From contig NZ_LMEX01000002.1 of NCBI RefSeq assembly GCF_001426645.1, positions 1 through 64,000 on the forward strand: 64,000 bases of DNA. Reading direction: 5' to 3'. This DNA comes from Rhodanobacter sp. Root480. GTDB lineage: Bacteria; Pseudomonadota; Gammaproteobacteria; Xanthomonadales; Rhodanobacteraceae. A program made the position numbers and the translations under genes. Below, piece after piece: positions 47,214 through 56,017 of the stretch. Every line of letters begins with the position of its first letter. The first letter of the stretch is position 1. Under the pieces are notes generated by a model. The model ran no database searches. It had not been told where the DNA came from and was given only the letters and a program-made list of their open reading frames with translations.

Positions 47214-48188
47214 TCAGCCCGCCATCGCCTGCTCGATCCGCTGCGCCACGGCGGCATCCAGCCGCGGCAGCACGTCCATCGCGCCCAGGTTGTGCTCCAG
47301 CTGCTCCAGCCGGCTGGCGCCCAGCATCACGGTGGACACGTGCGGGTTCAGCAGGCACCACGCCAGGGCCAGTTGCACCTGGCTCACGCCCAGGTCGTCG
47401 GCGATCGTCTTCAGCGCGCGCACCTTGCCGATGCGCTTGTCCAGGCCATCGCCCAGCAGGCTGTCGCGCAGCCATTCGTAACCTTCCTGTGCCAGCCGCG
47501 AATCCGGCGGCACGCCGTTGTTGTACTTGCCGCTGAGCAGGCCGGACGCCAGCGGCGACCAGATGGTGGTGCCCATGCCGTAAGCCTCGTACAGCGGCGC
47601 GTATTCCACCTCCACCCGCTGGCGATGCAGCAGGTTGTATTCGGGCTGCTCCATCACCGGCGCGTACATGTGGTTTTCGCGAGCCACGCGATGCGCCGCG
47701 TGGATTTCCTCGGCCGACCATTCGCTGGTGCCCCAGTACAGCACCTTGCCCTGGCGGATCAGCGTATCCATCGCCGCCACGGTTTCCTCCATCGGCGTTT
47801 CCGGATCGGCGCGATGGCAGAAATACAGGTCCAGGTAATCCACCCGCAACCGCTGCATTGCCTGGTGGCAGGCTTCGATCACGTGCTTGCGCGACAGCCC
47901 GCGCTGGGTCGGCAGCGGGTTCGCGGCCGAGCCGAAAAACACCTTGCTGGAGACACAGTAGCTGTCGCGCGGAAAACGCAGGTCGGCCAGCACGTCGCCC
48001 ATCACTTCCTCTGCCACGCCGTGGTTGTAGATCTCGGCGTTGTCGAAAAAATTCACCCCGCGCGCGTGCGCCAGCGCCAGCAACTCGCGCGCCTGCGTGC
48101 GGTCCACCTGCTTCCCGAACGTCACCCACGCGCCAAACGACAATGCGGAAAGCTGCAGGCCGGATTTGCCAAGGCGACGGTATTGCAT
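47214..48188 (-). CDS. Aldo/keto reductase, potassium-channel beta-subunit-like
   Basis: 324 residues forming a TIM barrel. The catalytic Tyr is in FFDNAEIYNHG, and the Lys and His are in SSKVFFG and LYFCHRAD. NADPH binding is indicated by TVMLGASRLEQLEHNL. It fits the AKR subgroup related to voltage-gated K+ channel beta subunits. Reduces aldehydes or ketones; the physiological substrate is unknown. It stands alone upstream of hemP. Confidence 0.9.
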   Translation of the reverse strand: MQYRRLGKSGLQLSALSFGAWVTFGKQVDRTQARELLALAHARGVNFFDNAEIYNHGVAEEVMGDVLADLRFPRDSYCVSSKVFFGSAANPLPTQRGLSRKHVIEACHQAMQRLRVDYLDLYFCHRADPETPMEETVAAMDTLIRQGKVLYWGTSEWSAEEIHAAHRVARENHMYAPVMEQPEYNLLHRQRVEVEYAPLYEAYGMGTTIWSPLASGLLSGKYNNGVPPDSRLAQEGYEWLRDSLLGDGLDKRIGKVRALKTIADDLGVSQVQLALAWCLLNPHVSTVMLGASRLEQLEHNLGAMDVLPRLDAAVAQRIEQAMAG

Positions 48189-48318
48189 GGGCGTTTCTCC
48201 ATGGGTCGGGTGAGTTAGCGCGCCGCAGCTAGCTGCGGCGACGAACTGCCGACATTACCTCAGCTGACCTCAGCGCCGCGAGAAAGTGGGAAAAGCGCAG
48301 GGTGCGTTCCCCGCGCCT

Positions 48319-48921
48319 TCAGGTCGACGGTCGCTTGTACGTGGTCACCTGCGTCCACAGCGCCCGCGTCAGGGCAAGCACCTCCTCGCGGCTCAGCTCG
48401 GTTTCGGCGCCGATGAACACCTCCATCATCACGCCACGCTCAGCCACCACCACCTGCCGAAGGGATTGGGACGGATCGCTGCCGAAACCCAGCGCCACTT
48501 CGGCCAAGTCGCCCAATGCAGGCGACCCCGCGTTGCCGTAAGTCTGCGCGGCCTCGGCCAGGATCAGGCGCACGGATTGATCAAACTGGCGCGAACCGCC
48601 CGCCGCGGCACGCGTGAGAAGCCCGACCTGGATGCGCCCGCCGCTACCGTCGCCGTCGTCGACATGGAACTCGCAGGTACCCGGTCCGCGCTCGGTGATC
48701 GGCACGCCATGCAGCGCTGAAGTCGCCGCCTCCAGCATCAGCGCGCAAACGTCGACGGTCTTCTCCGACGCCACCCGATGATTGCAGCCGGCCAGCAGCA
48801 ACAGCGGGAGAACCATCAGTACGTGGCGTGACCGATGAAAGGCCCGAGACCACGCCTTCCCCGCCCGCACGGAAACCGGGCCCGGAAAGAATCCGCCCCC
48901 ATGAGTGTCTGCAGCATGCAT
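48319..48921 (-). CDS. Putative lipoprotein of unknown function
   Basis: 200 residues in the longest frame. A hydrophobic stretch ending LLLLAGC is a lipobox; the true start is probably between codon 1 and codon 36, because the basic segment RAFHRSRH just before the helix is needed for a normal signal peptide. The mature part has a conserved-looking CEFHVDD segment and no known domain. Not linked to neighbours in an obvious operon. Confidence 0.6.
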   Translation of the reverse strand: MHAADTHGGGFFPGPVSVRAGKAWSRAFHRSRHVLMVLPLLLLAGCNHRVASEKTVDVCALMLEAATSALHGVPITERGPGTCEFHVDDGDGSGGRIQVGLLTRAAAGGSRQFDQSVRLILAEAAQTYGNAGSPALGDLAEVALGFGSDPSQSLRQVVVAERGVMMEVFIGAETELSREEVLALTRALWTQVTTYKRPST

Positions 48922-49038
48922 CGGTCTATCCCCTGTCGATGATCAAGCGGCTCAAGCGTCTTGCGGACCATACGCGACAACCGGGGGCGCCGGAATGTGC
49001 ATGCCCCTCCCCCAGCAACGCCCGCACCCGCACAACCG

Positions 49039-49899
49039 CTAGATATTGGTCCCGTCGGACGGCGCCTCGCTGCCCAGAGGCGATGCCCCGGGCAAACCCG
49101 CCGCGGCAGGCGGGCACGGCACGCCCACGCCAAACGACGTCATCGACAGCGAGCCATAGGCGTAACCATCCACCAGCACCTTCGGCGTGTCCCCGGTGGC
49201 CGCGCTGAACCCGGCGATGTACAGCAGCGGCAGGAAATGCTCCGGCGTGGGCGCCACGCGGCTGAAGTCGCGATGCGACACCAGTTGCGCCGCATCCGCG
49301 GGCCTGTCCGTCATCACGTCGATCGCCTCCTCGCTGAACGGCCGCACCCAGTCGAAACCCAGGTCGGGCGAGCGGCCGTCCATCGCGCGCAGGTTGTGCA
49401 CCACGTTGCCACTACCCATCAACAGCACCCCACGCTGGCGCAGCGCCGCCAGCCGAATGCCCAGCTCCATGTGATAACGCGCGGGCTCGGCGGCGTTGAT
49501 CGACAACTGCACCACCGGCACGTTCGCATCCGGAAACGCATGCACAAGCACCGACCAGGTGCCGTGATCCAGCCCCCAGCTGTCCGCATCCGCGCCCACA
49601 TAATCGGGCTTCGCCACCTCCGCCACTTCCTCGGCCAGCTCCGGCAAGCCGGGCGCCGGGTAATCCACATCGAACAGCGCCTGCGGAAAGCCGTAGAAAT
49701 CGTGGATCGTCTTCGGCCGCGCCATCGCCGTCACCGCCGTGGCGTTGACGTACCAATGCGCCGACACCATCAGGATCGCCCGCGGCTTCGGCACCGATGC
49801 GCCGAACGCACGCCATGCCTCCGTATAGCGGTTGCGCTCCAGCGCATTCATCGGACTGCCGTGGCCGATGAACGCGGCGGGCATGATGGGCGTGGGCAT
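49039..49899 (-). CDS. Class III extradiol ring-cleavage dioxygenase (DODA/YgiD-like)
   Basis: 286 residues. Metal-binding and catalytic histidines lie in FIGHGSPMN, SAHWYV and GSGNVVHNLRAM, with a further His in VSHRDFSR; this is the LigB-type fold of YgiD and plant DOPA dioxygenases. These enzymes cleave catechol-type rings using Fe or Zn. The start MPTPIMPAAFIGHG at 49899 is the usual one for the family. Confidence 0.9.
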   Translation of the reverse strand: MPTPIMPAAFIGHGSPMNALERNRYTEAWRAFGASVPKPRAILMVSAHWYVNATAVTAMARPKTIHDFYGFPQALFDVDYPAPGLPELAEEVAEVAKPDYVGADADSWGLDHGTWSVLVHAFPDANVPVVQLSINAAEPARYHMELGIRLAALRQRGVLLMGSGNVVHNLRAMDGRSPDLGFDWVRPFSEEAIDVMTDRPADAAQLVSHRDFSRVAPTPEHFLPLLYIAGFSAATGDTPKVLVDGYAYGSLSMTSFGVGVPCPPAAAGLPGASPLGSEAPSDGTNI

Positions 49900-50020
49900 G
49901 GCTCATCCTCGGGCGACGATGGCTGAAGCTTACGCCTCCCAGTCTGATTTGGCCGATGTGGTTTTCGGGCGAAGCCGGTGCCGCGCCGAATGGCACTTAC
50001 CTAAGCGAAGGACCTTTTTT

Positions 50021-50054
50021 CTCGTCATTCCTGCGAAGGCAGGAATCCAGTGAC
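50021..50054. repeat. CGTCATTCCTGCGAAGGCAGGAATCC repeat
   Basis: GATTCCTGCC/GGCAGGAATC-type hairpin (ATTCCTGC-GAAG-GCAGGAAT) in the gap before the integron cassette; related to the block at 39556. Confidence 0.75.
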
Positions 50055-50172
50055 TCGGGCCTTCCGCGAGCCGCCAAAGGGGACAAAAGGGGGAATGTCC
50101 ATTTACCGACGAAAATGACCTCTAATAAATGAACCCAACCCCTTCCCCGGTCGGCGGGACAGTTGTGTTCAC

Positions 50173-50235
50173 GCCTAACACCGGAGTTAAGCTGCGCGCT
50201 TCTTTTCGCGTGTCGGCTTGGGCGAGTGGTTAGCA
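50173..50235 (-). other. Integron attC recombination site
   Basis: Read on the minus strand, the 63-bp site begins TGCTAAC, contains the inner left element CCCAAGCCGA and inner right element AGCTTAACTCC, and ends with the core site GTTAGGC (GTTRRRY). The inner elements pair to a hairpin with the unpaired bases expected of attC. The layout is nearly that of aadA-type cassette attC sites. The upstream gene ends inside it, as in many cassettes. Confidence 0.8.
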
Positions 50236-50708
50236 CGGGTATGCTGATCTATCAGCCACCGCATAGTGCCGAACAACCAGTACGCCAATAGCAACGTAAT
50301 GCACGATACGCAAAAAAAGCTAAACCAAAAAGCGATCGGAGTAAGCGGTAACGAGACCAAATGCTCATAACTATGATGAAATTTCCCGTTAGCATCGAGT
50401 AAATTTACGCCACAAGAGTACCGTCGCCTAGAAAAGCATCTTATATAGCCGTTAGAGAGTGAATGGTACGAATAGGAAATAGTAAGCGACATGTACAATA
50501 AGGCTTGAAAGACTATGAACGCTGCGCCACGTTGCGTGGTCGGGCGCAGTTTATTGCTCGGTGCCCACTGTTCAATAATCCAGGCAACGAGTAAGGTCGA
50601 AAACAAAATTGCCAGAATTCCAAATAAGCTGACATGATATTCGGCGCGATGACCTATGTAGTGGAAATAAAGATAGGAAATCTTTGCGATTTCTTGTGTT
50701 GGGTCCAT
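50187..50708 (-). CDS. Integron-cassette membrane protein of unknown function
   Basis: 173 residues in a segment distinctly richer in A+T than its surroundings. Three or four membrane helices are visible (about 25-45, 62-82 and 122-145), with a Cys-containing central loop (IRCFSRRRYSCG) and a basic C-terminus KPTREKKRAA. The last codons and the TAA stop lie within the attC site. No family is recognised. Acquired by cassette integration rather than descent with its neighbours, judging from composition and flanks. Confidence 0.75.
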   Translation of the reverse strand: MDPTQEIAKISYLYFHYIGHRAEYHVSLFGILAILFSTLLVAWIIEQWAPSNKLRPTTQRGAAFIVFQALLYMSLTISYSYHSLSNGYIRCFSRRRYSCGVNLLDANGKFHHSYEHLVSLPLTPIAFWFSFFCVSCITLLLAYWLFGTMRWLIDQHTRANHSPKPTREKKRAA

Positions 50709-50717
50709 GGATTCATA

Positions 50718-50740
50718 TGCTAACGCTTAGTTAATCTCAA
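50718..50740 (-). other. Cassette boundary: second integron core site with half attC
   Basis: On the minus strand GATTAACTAAGCGTTAGCA resembles the right half of an attC (inner element, short spacer, GTTAGCA core), ten bases upstream of the cassette gene's start codon. A matching left half was not found in the next 200 nt, so it could be a decayed attC or an attI-like site. Confidence 0.5.
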
Positions 50741-50949
50741 CACACGCTGTAATCTTGGAGCTAAACCAGCCTCGGAAGCGCTTATCTCGACCACGTGCCC
50801 CGCAAAATCAGGTAGTTGGCCACTATGACGCAATCTAATCCTTCTACCTATCCCGGCATGTCGACAAATGGGCTCCGCGCATCAACCCCACCGTCAAACG
50901 TTGATCCGGTCGCATGCACGCTTCCCCAGCGAGCGACTTCGGCGAGCAC

Positions 50950-51474
50950 TCACCCCAATCCCCACACCCCTACGCCCAGCACCACCGCCGCAAACACCCC
51001 CGCGATCACGTCATCGATCATCACCCCGAACCCGCCCTTCACCCGCCGGTCCAGCCAGCGGATGGGCCAGGGTTTCCACACGTCGAACAAGCGGAACAGC
51101 GCGAAGGCGGCGAGGGGCATCCACCAAGCCAGGCCGGTGGGCGGCAGCAGGGTGGCGATGCCCAGTGGCAGCAGGGCGATCCATTGGCCGATGAATTCGT
51201 CCCAGACCAGGCTGCGGTGGTCGTCCACGCCCAGGGCGCGGCCGGCGATGGTGCAGGCCCCTACGCCGATGGCGAAGCCGATGGCCAGCACGGCGATGTA
51301 AAGCCACAACGGCAGCTGGCGCAGGGCCAGCCAGGGGATGAAGGCGGCGACCGAGCCGAAGGTGCCTTGGGCGATGGGTGCCAGGCCGGAGCCGAAGCCG
51401 CAGGCCAGCCAGCCGGCGGGAGTGGCTAGCAGGGCGCGGCGCTGGTCGCGGCTGAGGGTCTTTTTGGCGCTCAT
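50950..51474 (-). CDS. pgpA: Phosphatidylglycerophosphatase A
   Basis: 174 residues with four membrane helices and the PgpA signature: FGSGLAPIAQGTFGS near the N-terminus and the acidic VWDEFIGQW and FRLFDVWKPWPI segments. It dephosphorylates phosphatidylglycerol phosphate. Its start overlaps the thiL stop by 4 nt, in the standard thiL-pgpA order. Confidence 0.93.
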   Translation of the reverse strand: MSAKKTLSRDQRRALLATPAGWLACGFGSGLAPIAQGTFGSVAAFIPWLALRQLPLWLYIAVLAIGFAIGVGACTIAGRALGVDDHRSLVWDEFIGQWIALLPLGIATLLPPTGLAWWMPLAAFALFRLFDVWKPWPIRWLDRRVKGGFGVMIDDVIAGVFAAVVLGVGVWGLG

Positions 51475-52439
51475 GCGAAATGCTCCCAGCCCTTCATGGT
51501 GACAGTGAGAGGGCTGCCATCGACGGCGCGCACGCGCACGTCGTGACCTTCGACGATGCGGCCGATGCGGGTCACGGGGCAGCCGGTTTCGGCCAGCGCC
51601 GCCAGTGCGGCCGCCAGCCGCTGCGGCGGCACGGTGAAGCAGAGTTCGTAGTTGTCGCCGCCGCTCAGCGCCAGTTGTATGGATTCGTCTTCGCCATGCA
51701 GTTCACGCAGCGCGGGCGAGCGCGGCAGTTGTGCCGCCTCCAGTTCCGCGCCCACGCCGCTGGCGCTGCAGATATGGCCGAGGTCGGCCAGCAAGCCGTC
51801 GGAAATATCCACGCAGGCACTGGCCAGCCCGCGCAGGGCGATACCGGCGGCCACGCGCGGCTCGGGGCGGGTCAAGCGTTCGATCAGGGATTGGCGGAGA
51901 GTGGCCTGGTGCACGTTGTCGTGCGGCGGTTCGCGCAAGGCGTACAAGCCGGCCAGCGCATCGCCCAATGTGCCGGTAACCAGCACCTCGTCACCCACCT
52001 GCGCACCGGCGCGGGTCAGCGCCTGGCCCGGCGGCACGAAGCCGTGCACGGCTACGCTGATGCAAAGCGGCCCGCCGGTGGTATCACCGCCAACCAGGGC
52101 CAGCCGGTGCGGCTGCGCCAGTTGCGCGAAACCTTCAGCGAAACCGTCCACGAAGGCCGCGTCAGCCTTGGGCAAGGTCAGCGCCAGCAAGGCCCAGGCG
52201 GGCGTGGCGCCCATCGCGGCGAGATCGGAAAGATTGACCGCCAGCGCCTTCCAGCCCAGGTCGGCCGGTGCGGTGCCGGGCAGGAAATGCGTGCCTTCCA
52301 CCATGGTGTCGATGGCCACCACCAACTCCTGCCCCGCCGGAACCGCCAGCACGGCGGCGTCGTCACCGATGCCCAGGCGCACGTCGTCGCGTGGCTGGGC
52401 GGTGAGTTCGCGGATGCGATCGATCAGCCGGAATTCCAT
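51471..52439 (-). CDS. thiL: Thiamine-monophosphate kinase
   Basis: 322 residues starting MEFRLIDRIRELTAQPRDDV. Motifs include GIGDDAAVL, VDTMVEGTHF-like AIDTMVEGTHF, NLSDLAAMGA and ISDGLLADLGH. It makes thiamine diphosphate from thiamine monophosphate and ATP. The open frame runs further upstream through a REP pair, which is not coding. Follows nusB as in E. coli. Confidence 0.95.
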   Translation of the reverse strand: MEFRLIDRIRELTAQPRDDVRLGIGDDAAVLAVPAGQELVVAIDTMVEGTHFLPGTAPADLGWKALAVNLSDLAAMGATPAWALLALTLPKADAAFVDGFAEGFAQLAQPHRLALVGGDTTGGPLCISVAVHGFVPPGQALTRAGAQVGDEVLVTGTLGDALAGLYALREPPHDNVHQATLRQSLIERLTRPEPRVAAGIALRGLASACVDISDGLLADLGHICSASGVGAELEAAQLPRSPALRELHGEDESIQLALSGGDNYELCFTVPPQRLAAALAALAETGCPVTRIGRIVEGHDVRVRAVDGSPLTVTMKGWEHFA

Positions 52440-52459
52440 CGGGGCCCTTTGTGTTTTTT

Positions 52460-52554
52460 GTAGGAGCGGCTTCAGCCGCGATGCTTTTTGGCCGGGAATC
52501 GGGAATCGGGAATCGGGAATCGCGAAAAGCGTCGCGGCTGAAGCCGCTCCTACA
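52460..52554. repeat. GTAG-type REP pair with GGGAATC units in its loop
   Basis: GTAGGAGCGGCTTCAGCCGC and its inverted partner enclose four GGGAATC units in tandem (52493-52521), a composite of two repeat families, between nusB and thiL. Confidence 0.85.
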
Positions 52555-52572
52555 GGTGTTTTGCGGGTGGGG

Positions 52573-53010
52573 TCAGCCGCGCTTCTCGACCGCGCGCAGT
52601 TCGCTGGCGAGTTTGTCCAGCACGCCGTTGACGTAGCTGTGGCCGTGGTCGGCACCGAAGCGCTTGGTGACTTCGATAGCCTCGTTGATCACCACGCGGT
52701 ACGGCACGTCGGGGCGGAATTTCAGCTCGTAGGCGGCCAGGCGCAGCGCGGCGCGTTCGATCGGATCGATCTGGGCGACTTCGCGGTCGATGTGCGGGCG
52801 CAGGCTTTCGTCGAGCGCATCGACGTTGGTTTCCACGCCGTGCAGCAGGTCTTCGAAGTATTCCAGGTCGGCAATCTCCATGTCCTGCTCGTGGCGGAAC
52901 TGGTCGATCACCGCGTTCATGTGGCTGCCGCTCAACTGCCACGCATACAGTGCCTGCAGCGCGCGGCGGCGGGCGCGCGAGCGCGCCTGCATGTCGATGC
53001 CCTGGTTCAT
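52573..53010 (-). CDS. nusB: Transcription antitermination protein NusB
   Basis: 145 residues, all-helical. It begins [20 protein letters not shown] and contains the RNA-binding Arg-rich N-terminus and the conserved [17 protein letters not shown]. NusB with NusE prevents premature termination of rRNA transcription. Its start overlaps the ribH stop by 4 nt. Confidence 0.95.
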   Translation of the reverse strand: MNQGIDMQARSRARRRALQALYAWQLSGSHMNAVIDQFRHEQDMEIADLEYFEDLLHGVETNVDALDESLRPHIDREVAQIDPIERAALRLAAYELKFRPDVPYRVVINEAIEVTKRFGADHGHSYVNGVLDKLASELRAVEKRG

Positions 53011-53471
53011 GCCAGCTTGCCGTACAGGTTGGCCATTTCCAGCGCGGCCATGGCCGCGTCGGCGCCCTTGTTGCCGGCCTTGGTGCCGGAACGCTCGATC
53101 GCCTGCTCGATGCTGTCGGTGGTGAGCACGCCGAACGCCACCGGCACGCCGGAGGCGTAGGCCGCCTGCGCCAGGCCCTTGGCGCATTCGCCGGCCACAT
53201 AGTCGAAATGCGGGGTGGAACCGCGGATCACCGCACCCAGCGCGATCACCGCCGTGTACTTGCCGCTGTTGGCCAGCTTGTGCGCGGCCAGCGCGATCTC
53301 CCAGGCGCCGGGGACGCGAACCAGGTCGATCGCATCGTCCGCCACGCCGTGGCGCACCAGCGCGTCGCGCGCACCGGCCACCAGCGGTTCGACGACAAAG
53401 CCGTTGAAGCGGCCGGCGACGATGACAAAGCGGCCTTTGGGCGTGGCGAAATCGCCTTCGATGATCTTCAT
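53007..53471 (-). CDS. ribH: 6,7-dimethyl-8-ribityllumazine synthase
   Basis: 154 residues starting [20 protein letters not shown]. Substrate-binding segments include [11 protein letters not shown] and [14 protein letters not shown] with the catalytic His region. It condenses 5-amino-6-ribitylaminouracil with dihydroxybutanone phosphate. Coupled to nusB. Confidence 0.95.
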   Translation of the reverse strand: MKIIEGDFATPKGRFVIVAGRFNGFVVEPLVAGARDALVRHGVADDAIDLVRVPGAWEIALAAHKLANSGKYTAVIALGAVIRGSTPHFDYVAGECAKGLAQAAYASGVPVAFGVLTTDSIEQAIERSGTKAGNKGADAAMAALEMANLYGKLA

Positions 53472-53546
53472 TGCGGATTCCTTGGGTGGGCACAGCCCAT
53501 GCTGGCCGGTCATTTTACGGGTTTGGGGCTTCGCCTGCTCTCTTTG

Positions 53547-53650
53547 CTCCCTCCCCTGCTTGCAGGGGAGGGTTGGGGTGGGGTCGCTTTTGATCTTGGA
53601 AAGTCAAAAGCTAACCCCCTCCCAACCTCCCCCTGCAAGCAGGGGGAGGA
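53547..53650. repeat. Intergenic inverted repeat, CTCCCCCTGC family
   Basis: CCCTCCCCTGCTTGCAGGGG and CTCCCCCTGCAAGCAGGGGG hairpins enclose AAAGTCAAAAGC, between the ldcA-like and ribH genes. Confidence 0.87.
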
Positions 53651-53660
53651 GTAAAGAGCT

Positions 53661-54581
53661 TCAGGTCAGGTGGGGATAACCGCTGAAACTCAGGCTGGCC
53701 TCGCCGCCGCCCACGCGCAGCCGTGCCGGCGCGCCGAAGGGCAGCGTGAACTTGTCCGGTTCGTGGCCGGTGGGCAGGCCATCGATCACCGGGATGCCGC
53801 AGGCGGCGCGGATCTGCTCGAAGCTGTGCTGCAGGCCGTAGCCGTTGTCGTAGGCGCTGCCGCGGCACTGGCTGAAATCGCCCAGCAGCAGCGCGCGCTG
53901 GCGCCCCAACACACCGGACAGGTGCAGTTGGTACAGCAGCCGCTCGATCCGGAACGGCGGCTCGCCCACGTCCTCCACGAACAGGATGCCGCCCTCGATG
54001 GCGGGGAAATACGGCGTGCCGATCAGGCTGCACAGCACGGCCAGGTTACCGCCCCACAGCGGGCCTTCGACCTCAGCTTCCGTTGCGGCCCTGGTGCGCC
54101 ATGCGACCTCGGTCGCCGGCGAGCGCGCTGTCTGCCAGAAGTGTTGCCAGGTGAAGTCGCTCAAGGCTTCCGCGCCGAAATCCGCGCCCAGCATCGGGCC
54201 GCTGAAGGTGCACAGCCCGCTTTTTGCATGCAATGCCAATTGCAGCGCGGTGAAATCGCTGTAGCCGACCAGCATGGTGTTGCTGCCGCTCAGCCGTTCG
54301 CGCAAGGCGTCGTAATGCAGATCGGCCAGCAACCGCGTGGCGCCGTAACCGCCGCGGATGGCCAGCGCGATGTCCGGCAGTGCATCCAGCGTGGCCAGCG
54401 CATTGATATCGGCCGCCCGCTGGGCGTCGCTGCCGGCGTAGCGCTGCTCGCTGCGGTCAAGCACGTCCAGCGCATCCACGACGCAACCGGCCTCGCGCAG
54501 CCGTTCCACGCCGCGCGTCATGGCGGCGCGATCGTGCGGATAGCCGGAAGGGGCGATCAGGCGGATGCGGGTTTCGGGCAT
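53661..54581 (-). CDS. ldcA: LD-carboxypeptidase (S66 family, LdcA-like)
   Basis: 306 residues. The nucleophile Ser is in LVGYSDFTAL, with the following FSGPMLG loop; the acidic member is probably in EGGILFVEDVGE and the His in LPTGHEPDKF. The family removes the terminal D-Ala from murein tetrapeptides in the cytoplasm during recycling. Its place between ribBA and ribH is not the usual E. coli arrangement. Confidence 0.88.
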   Translation of the reverse strand: MPETRIRLIAPSGYPHDRAAMTRGVERLREAGCVVDALDVLDRSEQRYAGSDAQRAADINALATLDALPDIALAIRGGYGATRLLADLHYDALRERLSGSNTMLVGYSDFTALQLALHAKSGLCTFSGPMLGADFGAEALSDFTWQHFWQTARSPATEVAWRTRAATEAEVEGPLWGGNLAVLCSLIGTPYFPAIEGGILFVEDVGEPPFRIERLLYQLHLSGVLGRQRALLLGDFSQCRGSAYDNGYGLQHSFEQIRAACGIPVIDGLPTGHEPDKFTLPFGAPARLRVGGGEASLSFSGYPHLT

Positions 54582-54668
54582 GGGCTTGGGTTCGGTTGGC
54601 GACAGTCGATTATGCGGGGATGGGGTGGCGGTTGCAGGGCGGAGACGGGCGCGATGCGGTGATTTTCT

Positions 54669-54766
54669 GTAGGAGCGGCTTCAGCCGCGACGCTCTTGGC
54701 TTCACCGAATCCCGAATCCCGAATCCCGAATCCCGTAAAAGCGTCGCGGCTGAAGCCGCTCCTACA
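54669..54766. repeat. GTAG-type REP pair with CCCGAAT units in its loop
   Basis: GTAGGAGCGGCTTCAGCCGC and inverted partner, with four tandem copies of the 7-mer unit CGAATCC in the loop (54705-54735); same composite architecture as the block at 52460. Confidence 0.85.
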
Positions 54767-54780
54767 CGGGCGGGTGCGAG

Positions 54781-55872
54781 TCAAACGTACTCGACCACCT
54801 CCAGATCGAAACCGCCCAGGCCCACCAGCTTGCGCGGGGTGCCGAGCACGCGCAGGCGGTGCACGCCCAGGTCGGACAGGATCTGCGCGCCAAGGCCCAG
54901 CTGGCGCCATTCCTGCTGGGTGTCGCGGCGGCGGTTTTCCGTTTGCGGCTGGCGTTGCAGCCCAGCCAGCAGGGCATCGGGGCTGTCGTCGCCCGACAGC
55001 ACCAGCAGCACGCCGCGATCCTCGTCGGCGATGCGGCGCAGGGCTTCGGTCACGGTGATGCCAAGATCGTCGCGTTGCAGGTGCAGCACGTCGGACAAGG
55101 TGTTGCGCACATGCACGCGCGACAGCACCGGCGCGCCGTCGTCCACCGTGCCGCGCACCAGGGCGAAGTGCAGGCCTTTGCGGATCACGTCGCGATACGC
55201 GACCAGCCGGAACGCGCCGAACTCGGTCTGCACGTCTTCCTCGTGCACGCGCTGCACGGTCTTCTCGGTTTCCAGCCGGTGGCGGATGAGGTCGGCAATG
55301 GAGCCGATCTTCAACCCGTGCTTGCGCGCGAAAACCTCCAGCTCCGGTCGGCGCGCCATCGAGCCGTCCTCATGCAGGATCTCGATCAGCACCGCCGCCG
55401 GCTCCAGCCCCGCCAGCGCCGCCAGGTCGCAACCGGCTTCGGTGTGACCGGCGCGGCTCAGCACGCCACCCGGCAGCGCGGTGAGCGGAAAGATGTGCCC
55501 GGGCTGGGTCAGGTCCTGCGGCTTCGCATCCGCCTTCGCGGCCACCTGGATGGTGCGCGCGCGGTCGTGGGCGGAGATGCCGGTGGTGACGCCTTCGGCC
55601 GCCTCGATCGAGACGGTGAAGTTGGTGTGGTAGGCCGAGGTGTTGTCGCTGACCATCGGCTTCAGGCCCAACTGGCGCGTGCGCTGCTCGGTGAGCGTGA
55701 CGCAGACCAGGCCGCGCGCCTCGCGCACCATGAAGTTGATGTCTTCGGGGCGCACTTTCTCGGCGGCCATGATCAGGTCGCCCTCGTTCTCGCGGTCTTC
55801 GTCGTCGACGATGACGACCATGCGGCCGGCGCGGATGTCTTCGAGGATTTCGGGGATGGTGTTGAAGGGCAT
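54781..55872 (-). CDS. ribB: RibBA-type protein: active-looking DHBP synthase, degenerate GTP cyclohydrolase II domain
   Basis: 363 residues. Residues 1-200 are 3,4-dihydroxy-2-butanone 4-phosphate synthase with [16 protein letters not shown] and the catalytic HTEAGCDL. Residues about 210-363 align with GTP cyclohydrolase II, but the zinc-binding cysteines are gone (expected SECLTGD is VRNTLSD) and the HRQEGRN-like catalytic segment reads [10 protein letters not shown]. So it probably supplies only the butanone phosphate branch. It lies after ribE and before the ldcA-like gene. Confidence 0.92.
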   Translation of the reverse strand: MPFNTIPEILEDIRAGRMVVIVDDEDRENEGDLIMAAEKVRPEDINFMVREARGLVCVTLTEQRTRQLGLKPMVSDNTSAYHTNFTVSIEAAEGVTTGISAHDRARTIQVAAKADAKPQDLTQPGHIFPLTALPGGVLSRAGHTEAGCDLAALAGLEPAAVLIEILHEDGSMARRPELEVFARKHGLKIGSIADLIRHRLETEKTVQRVHEEDVQTEFGAFRLVAYRDVIRKGLHFALVRGTVDDGAPVLSRVHVRNTLSDVLHLQRDDLGITVTEALRRIADEDRGVLLVLSGDDSPDALLAGLQRQPQTENRRRDTQQEWRQLGLGAQILSDLGVHRLRVLGTPRKLVGLGGFDLEVVEYV

Positions 55873-55894
55873 GGGTGTATCCGTTTTGGCGGTT

Positions 55895-56010
55895 CCCTTC
55901 TCCCGATGGGAGAAGGTGCCCCGAAGGGGCGGATGAGGGTTCGGGCGGAGCGAAAGCGCTGCGCTCCGCCCGAACCCTCACCCCAACCCCTCTCCCAGGG
56001 GGAGAGGGGC
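55895..56010. repeat. Intergenic inverted repeat between ribE and ribBA
   Basis: CTTCTCCCGATGGGAGAAG and CCCCTCTCCCAGGGGGAGAG hairpins at the ends, with a large palindrome GGTTCGGGCGGAGCG.../CGCTCCGCCCGAACC (55937-55976) in the middle. Confidence 0.85.
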
Positions 56011-56017
56011 TTCAGGA

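Noticed and set aside
50740..50949. A complete second attC or a second cassette upstream of the integron gene
   Set aside because: Only the right half-site is visible at 50718-50740; no complementary left half or additional plausible gene was found in this stretch.
52460..54766. Tandem GGGAATC/CGAATCC units considered as a CRISPR or VNTR array
   Set aside because: Units are 7 bp without spacers and sit in REP-pair loops; there are no cas genes and no regular direct-repeat/spacer pattern.
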